Origin: Paramacrobiotus metropolitanus
Lineage: Eukaryota; Tardigrada; Eutardigrada; Parachela; Macrobiotidae
Reading direction: 5' to 3'
NCBI RefSeq assembly: GCF_019649055.1
Contig: NW_026570258.1
Coordinates: 124,001-188,000 of the forward strand
Length of the DNA stretch: 64,000 bases
How positions within the stretch are numbered: the stretch's first letter is position 1; each line of letters begins with the position of its first letter. Both the position numbers and the translations under genes were made by a program. Of the stretch, positions 51,425-63,268 are shown piece after piece. The notes under the pieces were generated by a model. The model was not told the origin of the DNA. It saw only the letters and a program-made list of their open reading frames with translations, and ran no database searches.

Positions 51425-52670
51425 TAACGGAGTGGCATAGTGTAACGTCCAAACATCATTTATTCAGCCCAGTTCTATTTATCCAGTGAGCAATCGCGTT
51501 TGCACAAAAGATCGGCGATTTTTTTGGGTAACATGCATCCGTTGTTAAGCATGCCGAATACAAACCCGGCAGTTTGTTCGAATTATCTCACTGACTAAAT
51601 TCTCAAAATCGCTGTTCACAAACCATCCTAACTGCGCAAAAAGAATTTTATTATTCGTTTAATGCTAGAAACAGGAAGAATCATTCATCAGCAAGCTCTC
51701 GCCGCCGTCATTCAGATTAGGATAAATCACTCAGGTTGCGTCATCCCGTGATCTTTTCCTCAATCACGATAATACACTAGACACACAAATTTTCTTGAAA
51801 AAACGGTCGAAGAAGGTGTGCTGGAAGTGTCACGGGCATCAGTCGGTATGCAAATGATGCACAACTGCACGTCAACGGTACATTACTCTAGGAGATTTAA
51901 AGTACCTGTACACAAAAACCGGCGAACTCTAAGTGCGACGCAGTGAATAGCGCACAGTAAGGTTAGATTTTATCTACTCTAAACTGGATGCAGCACTATT
52001 GTATAATTATTATTATGAAAGCCCTTATTCGAAAACCCGGATCATATTGCTGTTATAAGAAACAGAATGCATCACTAAAAGCATTTTGCAACGTTTTTGC
52101 TCGTCGTCTGCATGCCTTTACACAAAGTGAAAAGCAGCACCACTGCTCATCGAACAGAAACCGAACTCGAGAAATACTCGTACTGCGAATCAGCTACTGG
52201 GTAGGTGAATCAGAATGTGCAACAACCGCGTACCAACACTGTCCAGCGCTAAAGAATGGCAGGTTTACCTACAGTCAGTACGGTACCTAGGCTGTGTTTC
52301 AAAGAACCCTGTCGAATCGAACCTCTGCGGAGATAGCTTCACAAAAGTCTGTTTCTTGTTTCAACATTCGAACCAAATAACTGCGCATGGCTGATGGCTT
52401 GATGGTGAAGCGTGCGGAGCGAGAACGGTAGGTGGTGGTAGTTACGGGACAGCAGACGTACGAATATAAATAATCGTCCTGTTTAAAACCAATTTACCAT
52501 TAAACTCCACTTAGAAACATGATCAAAAAATTTTATAAGGAAAAAGATTTATACAGCGATCGTGCGCAATAAAGCTAATCAAAATTCCATCACGTAGTAT
52601 GCTATCGGCAGGATCCAACTTCGTGCTTCTATTCCCGGCTCTACTGCAGACCTTCAACATCCACGCAGTC
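51425..52670. other. Intergenic, no gene seen
   Basis: Host DNA right of the Polinton, starting at the right CGGCA copy. AT-rich without supportable ORFs; the frame at 51988-52290 has no domain. Confidence 0.5.
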
Positions 52671-54345
52671 TCAAGACAAGATGCAGTGTGGCCCCGGGGT
52701 AACACCGTGGTCTGTCAAAGCAGCGTTGTCCTCCAGCTGTCTGCCAACAAAAATCAGTCGCTGCTGATCGCTGGGAATCCCTCTCATGTCCTGAATCCGG
52801 CATTTCACCTGGTATACCCAATCGGCCAGATTGACCGCGACAGTGAGGGTTCCGTTTAGCAAGGTTTTGACGAGAATGTGGGTATCGGGTACCAGACGCG
52901 TCGGTTGAATAACGCTCTTCCACAGTGCCGATGCCGGTGCAATCAGCTGCTGCAGCTCACCCGGTGTCCAGGGCGCGGCCGGGGAACGCAGGATGCGCAG
53001 AACACTGACCAGTCCACAGAGAACCATCCGACTGAACGTCTGACGATAAGCGTGGTCGCGGATGATACGGACAGCATCCAGAACAGGGACCTGCTGAAGT
53101 CTGGCGATGGGGTGACACAAGCGCTCCAAGAAGGCTACCTGCGTCCACAGTTTCAGCTCAGGAATCTCCCAACTCAACGCCAACTGCATGACCTCATACA
53201 GGAAGAACGGGTCCGCTCGGAGTGGATCCACGAGGAGAGACTGGTGCTTGTGCACTGCCGCGCCCAGCACGGTTACAACGGCCGCTTTGCTGTAATCCAA
53301 GAAATACAAGCTGACTTTTCCCTGGTCTTCCCCAGCGAAGATAGTCCGCGCAGTGGGAGATACACTAGCCAGGATCTCGCGATCGGTCTTCACCACCCCA
53401 TGTCTCATTTTTAGCACCACAATATCCGCTCCGTTCCCGACGACCCCGTGCACCTGATCAGGACAATCCGGAATGCTATGCCGGAATTCGCAGAGCAGTT
53501 GTCCCAGGAAGCGCCGCAGCGGGACACGCATGGTGACGAAGCAGTAGGCTTCGCGGAAAATACCCAGTTCTTGGCAGCACTCGGAGTAGGTCTGCCCGTT
53601 GATGTTCTCCAGTACGCTGTTGATGCGGCGCATGTTGGTGGCATGCGTCCGCTGCAGGTTAATATGGACTATCGGACTCCCGCAGTTGTCCGGATTAATG
53701 AACGCCAGCTGTACCTCCGTCAGGCTGCACCCGTCGGGAACTCGCTGCAGGTGGATTCGGGCCCTCCATGGAATCTCGAAACCACGCTTGGAGTTGTCAC
53801 CGGAGGAGTGCGGTTGGTTTGTTGCGACCTTCTTCTGCACTATAAAGCATTAAATATCATTAGCTGAACGAGGCACTGCAAATCCGTTCGACGGCCGCAC
53901 CTCCAGGCAGAGATTCAAATGCGAAAGGCGGTTATGGTGATCACTTACAGAATACTTGTAGTCCAACGCCGTTTTCTAACCACGCTGGCAATGGGGAGAT
54001 TTCGCGGCCAACCTTCGACACACGCACGCGCTGCAGATTCCCTTGACCGTAGTCATTCCACGCCGCCGAGTGCAGCTCCTGCAAATCCATCTTGAAGGTG
54101 TACATGGCACGGCAGCACAAGACATTCGTCGCGTCCATGTTGGCCAGTTGATAATCGGTCAGCAAGTCCAGAACTCCCTTTTCCAGCTGCTGCTGTCCAG
54201 TTAGGCGATCCGCGGGAAGGGCGGCGCTTTCGGATGCGGTGGAATTGGCAACGCTGCAGGTTCCATCAAGTTCGTGGCCCAGGTGGTGTTTCGTCGAATG
54301 CAAGATGGAGAACCCATTCCCGACAACGTCAAATCGCTCCTCCAT
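52671..54345 (-). CDS. BTB protein with C-terminal ubiquitin-like domain
   Basis: Two exons, 53949-54345 and 52671-53839, joined in frame by a GTAAGT donor and TTTATAG acceptor (521 residues). Residues about 265-370 form a BTB/POZ domain (GADIVVLKM, TDREILASVSPTARTIF). From about 450 the chain is ubiquitin-like: ILVKTLLNGTL, VKCRIQDMRGIPSDQQRLIF and GRQLEDNAALTDHG. After VTPG the frame ends in a short spurious tail; a one-base gain in the adjacent CCCCGGGG run would restore TLHLVLRLRGC. BTB proteins are Cullin-3 adaptors, so the fusion links adaptor and ubiquitin fold. The region before BTB may be a diverged MATH-like domain (weak). Confidence 0.75.
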
Positions 54346-55129
54346 TGCGGCGTGGTCGATTTAAACGCGCTCGTCGCCTGATCCGACACAATAAAAAAAT
54401 TAGGTGAATATATTTTTACATAAAACGGGTCTAGTGTTGCCAGTGTGACATAATGTGGTACACGTAGCTTGAGAACGCCATCTGGCTTTTCGAAAGGTCA
54501 CGGCTCACAGCCCACCTGACGAAGCTCTGATGAAGGACCTGTTTACAGTTCCTGTTCTATCACAATGCCAGGCTCCAGCAGGTTCTTGTGAAACGGTGGA
54601 AGACCGTTTAATAAAAGCCGATCATCAGAACCAGCAATACAAATTGATGAAGATGTATTTGTGATGCGCACAGACTGATAATAAGTGAGCCAGCTCTTGA
54701 GTCGACAAGTACCACGTCAGTACTAGTACCACATCTATAAAATGGATGGCAATAGATGGATGTTAATGCGATGGATGGATGTTACCGCGATGCGATGGAT
54801 GTTACCGCCATGCGTTTTGATTGGACAGCTCTGATTCTACATATTGAACGGTGAACGCAGACTGGACCAATTTATAACCGCGTGCGTACAACTACCCCAA
54901 TCGAATACGAAAACGCAGTATAGTACTTGGTTGGACTTTTTATTGGTCAAATCGAACTGAAATTAATGAGGGGAAAATTCATAATTGGGGATTACTGTAT
55001 AGTACTTAATTTACAAATCAAATACAGTAGGCGCTACAGTTTAACAGTATTAAACTTCAAAAGATCATCGTGGTGGCTAACGGCTCTCGGGAGGAGCGTG
55101 TGTAGAAAATGGCAAAAACCTCCATACCT
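54346..55129. repeat. Upstream spacer with GATGGATGTTA repeats
   Basis: 5' flank of the BTB gene. At about 54738-54815 a GCGATGGATGTTACC-like unit recurs four to five times next to TATAAAATGG. No gene otherwise. Confidence 0.55.
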
Positions 55130-55260
55130 ATCCAGCATCCAGGACAGGAACCTCCTGCAGTCTGGCGGTGGAATGACACAAGAGCTCCACGAACGCCACC
55201 TGCGTCCACAGTTTCAACTGCGGAATCTCCCAACTCAACGCCAACTTCAGCATGCTATGA
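55130..55260 (-). pseudogene. Fragment of a BTB-gene paralogue
   Basis: About 110 bp match 53085-53190 of the BTB gene at high identity (shared CCTGCGTCCACAGTTTCA and GGAATCTCCCAACTCAACGC). It covers only the post-BTB segment (LKLWTQVAF region) and has no flanking exons, so it is a duplicated scrap. Confidence 0.75.
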
Positions 55261-55307
55261 GTAGGTTTTATAAACTTTGTAGCTAGCATTCGTTTCTGCA
55301 ACCATTT

Positions 55308-56761
55308 ATGCGTCGGACTTGCGGATTCATTTTAGGGTTTGCCGAATACTCCTCAGTGCGCTCTGTATCCAGTTGTGGCCGACCTGCTTTGTCCCAATCG
55401 GCGCCGGGAATATGCTCCATTTGGCAGGGTCTTCCTGCGAGATACATGAATCGCGGCAACCTCTGCACCCGACAGCTGTCAGCCATACTGGTGAAGATTT
55501 TGGTGCCGGAGACGCCACCGGGCCCGTGGATTGAGGTCCCTGGTGAAATGAGCAGCGTGGGATGCACATACGAACTTGGGCATTACGATGGGGCCATTGT
55601 CCGTTGGCGCAGGCCGGACACCGGAGGGTGCTGCACCGAGTTGTCCCACTCAGACGCATTCGCTCTGTTTGTGATGGCACGAATAGTGCCTCATATGACG
55701 ACAGCATCGGTCCAGACACTTTCATCATGCGTAGTGTGGAGCTGGCTGGGCCTGGAATTGCGTTCGCTGCTTACTGGAGAAGCCGAAGCCTTCATCGAGC
55801 GACTGCATGACGATTACCTGTATCTCGGTGCGACGCGAGTGTCCATCGTGAATGTCGTGGAAGGAAGGCTGCAATACGTCTACCATCTTGATGATGCAGA
55901 TAGATGTAGCGTGTGTCAAGGCGATTCGTGGGTAAACAACCAATCGGTTGCACTGCAGCAGATATTCAACCTTGTATGTTGAGAACGGTTTGCATGGACT
56001 TGCGTGTGTTGTAGAATTGTAGAGTTCGTTGCCGAGATCGGGAAATCGTTAATCGCTTCCGCAAGACGGTGCTGAGCCTGCTCAAGGATTCACCTAAACA
56101 CACTCCGGCTACCGTTGACCCTATGGCGCTCCCGACGGAACTGTGGCAGGGGGTCTTGTCCCACTTGGGGACTTTGGAGCAGACATTGCTGCGTGCTGTC
56201 TGCGCCACATAGAACCGTCTCATGGATGCTCCACCGCGGTTATTCCTTCTGGATATTCCACTTTCCTTCGTCTGGCAACGGTTTTCCACTGCCTTCGCCC
56301 CGACACGCAGCGCGTTGTCCTTACGCATGTGATGAACTGAGAGGGGATGAGCACACCACGAAGATGGTGTGCGACATGATCCAGTACATGGCTGATCACC
56401 GACCCGGCATTCAACTGCGTAGCGTGGTGCTGCTCCGCGTCCAACTGGACTTCAAGATTCTCCCAAATGTGGCCTGCATAGGCTGCAGCATTTAAACGCG
56501 GATTCGGCGGTCGAGTATGACTGGCTGTAGGATTTCATTGATAGAAGTACCGATTGGAGCAGTGTACCGTGTGAGACCATCCACATGGTCCACTGTGATG
56601 TGGGATTTAACTGCGTCTTTCGTATTAGCGGACCGGAGCCGAAGAAGTTCAAGCACAAGAATTTTCGCCCGTGGAAGAACATCCACATCCCAGATGGCTC
56701 ATCGACATTTCATCGACCGCACTTCGTCGACCGTCGCGAGGGCGACGACAAAAAAACCTAA
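55308..56761 (+). pseudogene. Decayed F-box gene
   Basis: Three pieces in one direction. 55308-55982 is open (224 residues; ATRVSIVNVVEG, VYHLDDADRC) and unassigned. At 56123 an F-box starts: MALPTELWQGVLSHLGTLEQ, then AVC and an in-frame TAG before NRLMDAPPRLFLLDIP. At about 56490-56761 a tail reads WSSVPCETIHMVHCDVG and ISGPEPKKFKHKNFRPWK after another in-frame TAG. F-box proteins recruit substrates to SCF ubiquitin ligases. Stops and shifts between pieces make this copy a probable pseudogene; unrecognised introns are the alternative. Confidence 0.6.
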
Positions 56762-56835
56762 GAAAACCTAAAAAAAACTAGGAAACGTAGAAAATTCATA
56801 AATTAAGAAACCTAAGAAAACCCATGAAACCTAAA
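56752..56835 (-). repeat. Second CCTAAGAAA-type repeat patch
   Basis: About eight degenerate units of AAACCTAAGAAA, the complement of the minisatellite at 1-590, directly after the F-box pseudogene. Confidence 0.7.
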
Positions 56836-58439
56836 AAGCTATTAAACTGAGATGATTTAGTTAAGCGTTAGTTCGACGCGGTGACCGGTCGACGTTGTGT
56901 CTGTTTGGCGAAGTGACGGTCGATGAATTTTCGTCTACGAAATAACAGATGACCGTGTTGGCTACTGTGGTCAGGGTATACGTTATTTTCGAGGAATTTT
57001 GTCACATAGATGTAGTTTGGCGTCTCGCGAAACATTTTCCTCTATTTAATTACTCTGATGTTTTTCGTTCGTTTGGCTCGCTACATTACCGAATTTTCCG
57101 GGTAACCCGCAATAAAGTTCGCGCAAGGCAGGTAACCCGCAATAAATAAATTTTGATGGTAGATAGACCATCGGTTTTCGTATCCATGAGTATCGGCAAA
57201 AATACTACTTATACTGCATGTGCAGTAATCTTCAGTGAAATGAAGTTTACTGTCCTTGCAACGGAGCGGTTGCCTTTTCTAGGCCTTTGACAGCAGAAAG
57301 AAAACAGAGTGCAGCAACAACATTAAGAAATAATAACATGAAAACACGAAGGTCAGTTTGACGCAGTGTAAAACAAGCAGGAAACAAAGTACGCAAGTAA
57401 CAGAATACATAAGTAACCAGCATCAGCCATTATCACATAAACAGGCATAAAGGAAGTACTTTTGTTACGGTTGCGAAAAGTTTGGTTTACTTATGTGGAA
57501 AACGGGAGGAGACGATCGCGCTGGGGTCGATGCGTAAAAACAAAACCCACATACTTTATTGTAACAGACAAGCACGAGGAGATAACGAGTGATGCTTTAT
57601 TGACAAATAAAGGGGGAGCAATACTGCGTGATAGCAGGAAAGCAAGAATAAAGCCGTGATGGCTAATAGCAAGTGTGTGCTAGAAAAGCTCTTGAGCGTC
57701 CGTCAAGGCGTGAAAGAAGCAACTGGCGGCAAGCACGTGCTGTGTGCCATCAGCTGTGTGATGATGCGCAGACTGGACTCAATCCAACGCGAGCGTATGA
57801 ACGCTGAGTCATACTGCGAGAGAGGAACGGGAGAGCAAGTGTGGCTCAGTGTATGCGCTGCGTATATCCGCTTCAGCGGATGAGTGCAGTGCAGCAGCAC
57901 ACGTACGTACAGCGAGAGAGGTGGTATCGGCAAGCAATGGTGCAAGTACGTCCTGTGTGGACCGTACGCACCAGGCGCAGTCGTACGCCTCTGACATGCC
58001 TCTGGGCGGGAATCCGAGCTCCCGCGAAGGATGCTCCGACTCGGTACCGCACCAGTACCGCACAACTGTCCGGTCGGACCCATGTGGGGTCGCCGGTACG
58101 CGTCCTCTGGCAGTGGGAGTCCGGTGTCTGGTCGACCGTCCCTTCTTCACTTCCGGACCCATGAGTGGAAGCCACTCACGGCCGAGAAATCCGGAAGCCG
58201 CTCGGGCGTTTCGTTGGACCGGTGATGCTTCTGTTGGCTGGCTTCTTGCGTCTGTTAGCAGCGGAGAACAATGTGAAAAGAAAATGTAATGAAAGTTTAT
58301 GCAGCGCGAAAGAAAGTAAATAAAGTTTAATCACAATTCCAGTGAGCAAAAGGGGTTACAAAACAGATCTGTCAAAGAGATCGAACTAGAAAAATACAAT
58401 TCCGTTTGTTAGGAAAAATGCTAAAAAAAATGCAAAAAT
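56836..58439. other. Intergenic, no supported gene
   Basis: GGTAACCCGCAATAAA occurs twice (near 57100 and 57131). From about 57650 composition becomes GC-richer, and long frames on both strands at 57656-58289 overlap each other without any domain. This may already belong to the element that continues to the right edge. Confidence 0.4.
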
Positions 58440-60860
58440 CTGTCCGGGGGTCCTATTCCGACTAGGATGACGTCCACGGGGCAGTTGAGTCTCCACTGGC
58501 TCGAAGGTCCGATCGGAAATCATGGGTTTCTTCGATGGAAGTGTCCGGTCGACTTCCATCCAGTATATTCCGTTGTTATCCGACCTTCTGTCGAGGTCGG
58601 TCATCCTATTCGTCGGTGGTCGACTAGGGTTAACCTGCAATAACGTACCCATGTGGGGCTAAGCAAGTTCCTTCAGGTCGAATTCGTCCACCGCAGACGG
58701 CTATCGGTCTTCCTCCGTGACTGAGTTTCCGACTTCCGACTTGTGGTCGGTTATGGTCGGCTTCGGAAGGTCGGATGAACTGTGTGCTCATCCGTCCGAA
58801 GGCTGAAGTTTTCCGTCAGGAGGTCGGTTCTCGACTTCCCAATGCCTTTGTCGACTTGTTGTCGTATCCTTCCGACTTCGGTTCGGTCACTTCCGACCTT
58901 CATTTGAGGTCGGCTAATTTCCGACTTCTTCGAGTCGGATGAACTGTGTGTTCATCCGTCGAAAAAGCAAAGTTCTTCGGCTAGGAGGTCGACTTTCTAC
59001 TTCCGATGGATTTTCCGACCTGTTGTCGTATACTTCCGACCTCCGTCGGGTGACTTCCGACTTCCGTTCGAGGTCGGTTATCCATGTCGGAATTCCGAGG
59101 TCGGCTGATTTCCGACTTCTTCGAAGCGGATGAACTGTGGGTTCGTCCGTCGAAGAGACGAAGTTCTTCGGGTGGGAGGTCGATTTCCGACTTAAAAGTT
59201 CTGTGCCTACGGCTACAGTTGACCGGGTCTCCGTTGTTCGGACATGCTTCGGTCAGTATTGACTGGCAGAAGGATGTTCGGCAGCACAACTCCGTTCCTT
59301 CTGTGGCTCCTGACATGAACTCTGGGTCGGATCCGAGCTACTGTTGGCTTGTTTAACCGAATGACTTGCTTCTGGGCCGCCGAGTCCAGCGAGATATTAG
59401 TTGCCTTGGCATCTGTTGGCCGAGTGACTGGCGCTTCATCGTGCAATTGTGCTCGCTTGCAACACTAAGGGTCTTTGTGGCCCCGGTTGACAAAGTAAGC
59501 TCTTTGGTTCCGACTTCATGCACATGCAAGTCCCTGAGGTCGTCAGATCCGATTCTTCCGTTTCCTTTTGTTGCAAACCTGAGGCGCCTAGCCGCTTCTG
59601 TTGGGGGTAGACGACTCACGTCCACGGAGATTCGTTAGGGGGGGTGCAGGTCGAGTATTCTAACTCGGTCTGCCTAGGATGTTCCATTGAAGACATGGGG
59701 AAGCAGGTCGCGGCGGAGTCGTTGGTGTGGTGGCCAAATCACCGTCGCTGTTCTTCTTCAGGTAATGGCAGCACGTTCGAGACGCGCGTAGTCGTGGTCA
59801 CCGGTGAATCGGCTGGTTACCCGATATCGTCCGGGGGAGACTGCGGTTGGACTCCAGGTACAGGTTCCTGGTTGAGTTCCTGTAGATCTGGGTTCAACCG
59901 GAGAATCCGGTTAAGCTACCACGTAACTACTAGCTTCCGTCCATTCTTCATGGGCGACTTCTGTTGGCCGTTATGGTCGACCTGTGTGATCGTCCCTAAT
60001 GTTGAATTCAGCTTCCATGTTTCCAAAACCGATCTTTGTGATCGGCTTGCACAACCGACCTTTGTGGTCGGTTAGTGCCGCGGTATCCGTTATGTCTCCC
60101 AGTTATGGATGAAGTACAAAGTCGACCTTTGTGGTCGACTCAAGTACATGTAGTCGAATCCGAGTTTTCTTGCACTGTTGGCAGCTCGGCCGAGGGATAT
60201 CCGCTGTTTACGCTGGTGAAGGCTGCTCGGCTACCCGGTTCCGAAGTTGGCCACGGGTGCTCGGCAAACACACGGTAGAAGGCGCAGCAACGTCTTCGAC
60301 CGTATGTTAGCGTAGTCCTCTCAGTTTATGCTCCGGAGTCGGTTGGCCGGAGTAATCTTCATAGCCGGTCGTAGTTAATGGCGCGATCTGTACCATGTAA
60401 CTATCGTCGGCTCCATGTAACGCGGATTGGGGCTTCTGTTGGCTCCGATGGTCGCAGAACGTGGTTGTCAATCTGCTATGTTAGCGGATGTGGTTCACGA
60501 TCTGTTCATGCCATGCTGGGGAACTGAGGTCAGTTTGCTCAGTTCTGTCCAGGGGATTCCTCGGAAGACGTACCGGAACGGTGGAAAAAGCCGGCTTGTC
60601 AGGTCTAACCACTCATGTCCGGGTCAAACCGAAGAATCCGGCTGACTTGTGTAGTCAGCATTCTGGCAAAGTCATCGTTGACTTCCGCTGTTTACATGGT
60701 TTGGTCGGTTTCTGTAAAAAAAACTAAAGAAAAGTGTCTATTCCGAAGTCGTTTCTCGACAGTGCTGTTTCTCAGTCGGGTCGGTTCTCGAGCGTGCCGG
60801 TTCTCGGCGTTAAGTCCCCTTAGTTTGTTCCGAGTGGGGGATCGAGTTCCAATGTGGGAA
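58440..60860. repeat. Hairpin- and repeat-rich tract 3' of two unknown ORFs
   Basis: Dense CGACTTC/GAAGTCG and GGTCG/CGACC words. About three imperfect 165-190-bp repeats begin at CGGATGAACTGTG (58771, 58935, 59126). Perfect or near-perfect hairpins with a TTTGT loop: CCGATC-TTTGT-GATCGG (60029-60045), AACCGACC-TTTGT-GGTCGGTT (60053-60073), GTCGACC-TTTGT-GGTCGAC (60121-60139). No ORF with domain content. Likely the non-coding 3' region of the ORFs at 60868-64000. Confidence 0.65.
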
Positions 60861-60867
60861 CTCGATC

Positions 60868-63051
60868 TTAACTGAGTGGGACTTCGACGGGTTTGTCGCC
60901 GCCGAAGTAGTCGTCTTCGTCTTCATCATCCGGGCCAGATCGGTTATGTGGCCGGATAGTCGGATCCTTGGGTTTACAAGTCGCCGGGCCACTCCGTTGA
61001 GACATCTCGTCGGTCTCATCCGTTTCTTGGCCGAGGCGATCCGCTCTGCCCTTCTTCGATTCCCTGGCCGCCTGTTTGCGGAGCCGCAGCGCGTACGGTC
61101 GTGCGCCGGGTGCTATGTCGTCTGACATCCAAGGTTCGTAGGGCGATGAATTGAATCCGCTAGGCAAAGTCTTGTTCTGTCGGTACCAGCTGATAAATCT
61201 GGTCGCGTCATCGCTGAGGTCTACGTGGTCCTCACTAAAGGCATACTTTGTCGCATACCGTTCGTGGGTATACAGCAAGTCGCGCATCCAGATGGCGAGG
61301 ATAACACTTCTCATTGGCGTGCCAAGTTGGGCGACGAGGGTTTCCAAAGCCGCTGGTATCATTTCGTTCTGGTATAGGCCATACAGGGTGTAATGGCAAA
61401 AGTAATTGCCGAGCCGAGCTGCGAAGATGAATCGCAGGAATGCTGTAACTCCGTCCTGGGCCATATCGACTTCCCCCTCCGGAAGGTACTGGGTTAAATC
61501 CAGTGCTGCCCGAGCCGCGGTGATAACGAAGGCTGGATGTGCGTCCGTTATGACGAACTGGGCAATACTTTCCAACTCGTCATGGGGGTATTCCCGAGCT
61601 CCTAGTTGGCTCGCACGCGTTCCGTCCGGGCTATACAGCGGTACGTTCAGTAAGACCGGGTCGGTCATCGACGGTAACGCATTCGATCTGGTGTACGGAT
61701 GTTCAACATTCTGTGCTGTGTGCGCATTCATGTTGAAGTCAGGTTGCCACCGATGTTGTTCCAGTAGCGTCTGGTATCCAGATCGGACGAGGAATTGACG
61801 AAGGTTTTCTACCATGCGCCAAACCTGTGGTCGATTCCGTTCCTCGTAATTCATGACGTTCATAATGTGGTTTGTCCGTTCGGTGGGATGTAGCATGACG
61901 ACCTCGATTCCTTGTTGTCGAGCGCGATCGTAACGAAGGTCTTCTCGGATCGGCACTTCTACTTGTGGTAGTTGCGCCATCTGGTCGGCTACTTCGACGT
62001 CCATTTGTTCCGGTTGAGCTGCCAGTTCAGCTGGGACTTCAGCCGCCGGTTCCGCCTGATGGGCTTCCGGCTGCTGTTCGGGTGGGACAAAGTTACGTTT
62101 CGACTTATTTGTTAAGTCTACCGTAAGTCCGATTCCCGTCTCTCCAGATCCGGTCCGTTTTCCTGGTGGAGGTCTGGTCGGCTCTTTTCCGACTTGCCGG
62201 ATCACGGCTCGTTGCTCTTCGATTCTGTCTCGAAGATCAACAGGACCGATCCTATGTCGAAGGTCATGTCCCGCAAGATTCTTACTTGGTCGGCGCTGCT
62301 GTTGAGCCGCCGGTTGAGTCCGATTTCCGTGTTGAGGGATCTGCTGGGAAACAGTTGGACGAGCCTGTGTGACTACTGGCGTTGCCCTGTGTGGGATTGC
62401 CATCAACTGTTCCTGAGTCGCCGGGGTAAAGGTAACCGGCTGTTGGGTTCCGTCCGGCATGTTCATCATCATTGTTATCGATGCACTGGTCAATGGTCGG
62501 TGTGGGTCTCCGACGAAGACATCGCGTACATCGTGGATGAGCTGTTCGCTATCCGAGCGACCCTGTGTGGGTGCCGGTAACCGAATTTTTATTTCTGGTT
62601 CATAGTCGGTCGGTGGGGGATGGACCTTCATCGAGGCAATTCGTTTGTCGACCTCTCTGATCTTCTTCTGGTCCTCCAATTGACGGTTAGCGTCTTGCAG
62701 CTGGCGGTACTCCCACAGTCTATCCGTTAAGACTGGTGGTCGGGTTCCTTCCCATCTCGGGTCGCGGGTTCGTTGCCGCTGGAGTGTAGCCAGGTTATCC
62801 TGTTCATGCGACTCTAGTTGGTCGACAAGGTATTCTCTGCCGGCCAGGTACCGATATGCGCTCAAGTTACCAGCGACAACATTAATGTAAAGTGCCGCCG
62901 CCTGAGCTCGGTGTTGGGGTCCCGTGCCGGTAACTCGTTCGTTCGTGAAGGATACGATGCATTGCGCGCAAGGCAATCTGTTGTTGTCCCTCGTCGCGTT
63001 ATCCCTGCACTGTTGGCAGTCCACCGTGTAAGCTTCCGTTCGAGTCTGTCA
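60868..63051 (-). CDS. Unidentified 718-residue protein with N-terminal Cys4 motif
   Basis: The frame is open upstream of the first possible start to an acceptor TTTTGACAG near 63052, so the true 5' end is probably a splice junction to the ORF at 63269-64000. The N-terminus has CQQCRDNATRDNNRLPCAQC (C-x2-C-x12-C-x2-C, zinc-ribbon-like). A 300-residue Gln/Pro-rich segment follows, then a helical 250-residue block (VWRMVENLRQFLVRSGYQ, VTAFLRFIFAARLGNYFCHY, SVILAIWMRDLLYTHERYA), and an acidic end (GPDDEDEDDYFGG). The size and layout recall a Gag- or nucleoprotein-like protein of a mobile element, but I recognise no family. Codons are GC-rich compared with the Polinton and receptors. Confidence 0.6.
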
Positions 63052-63268
63052 AAACAAAGGTAAGCAAACCGTTTCTCGGTTGCGTCCTATGATTTACACC
63101 CTATAATTACTACGGTCGGGCCAGGTCGGTTCTCGAGCTGGTCCAAGACGCCTTTGTGGTCGTCTAATGAGGTAAGTCGACTTCTGTTGGTCGTTGGTCG
63201 GTGATGCCAATGTGGTGTCACTGGAGGAAGGTCGGTTATGCCTCTCCTCCGACGCGTTCTGCGTTCCC

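Noticed and set aside
57656-58289. Several mutually overlapping ORFs of 75-146 residues
   Set aside because: Frames on both strands overlap without domain content or splice signals.
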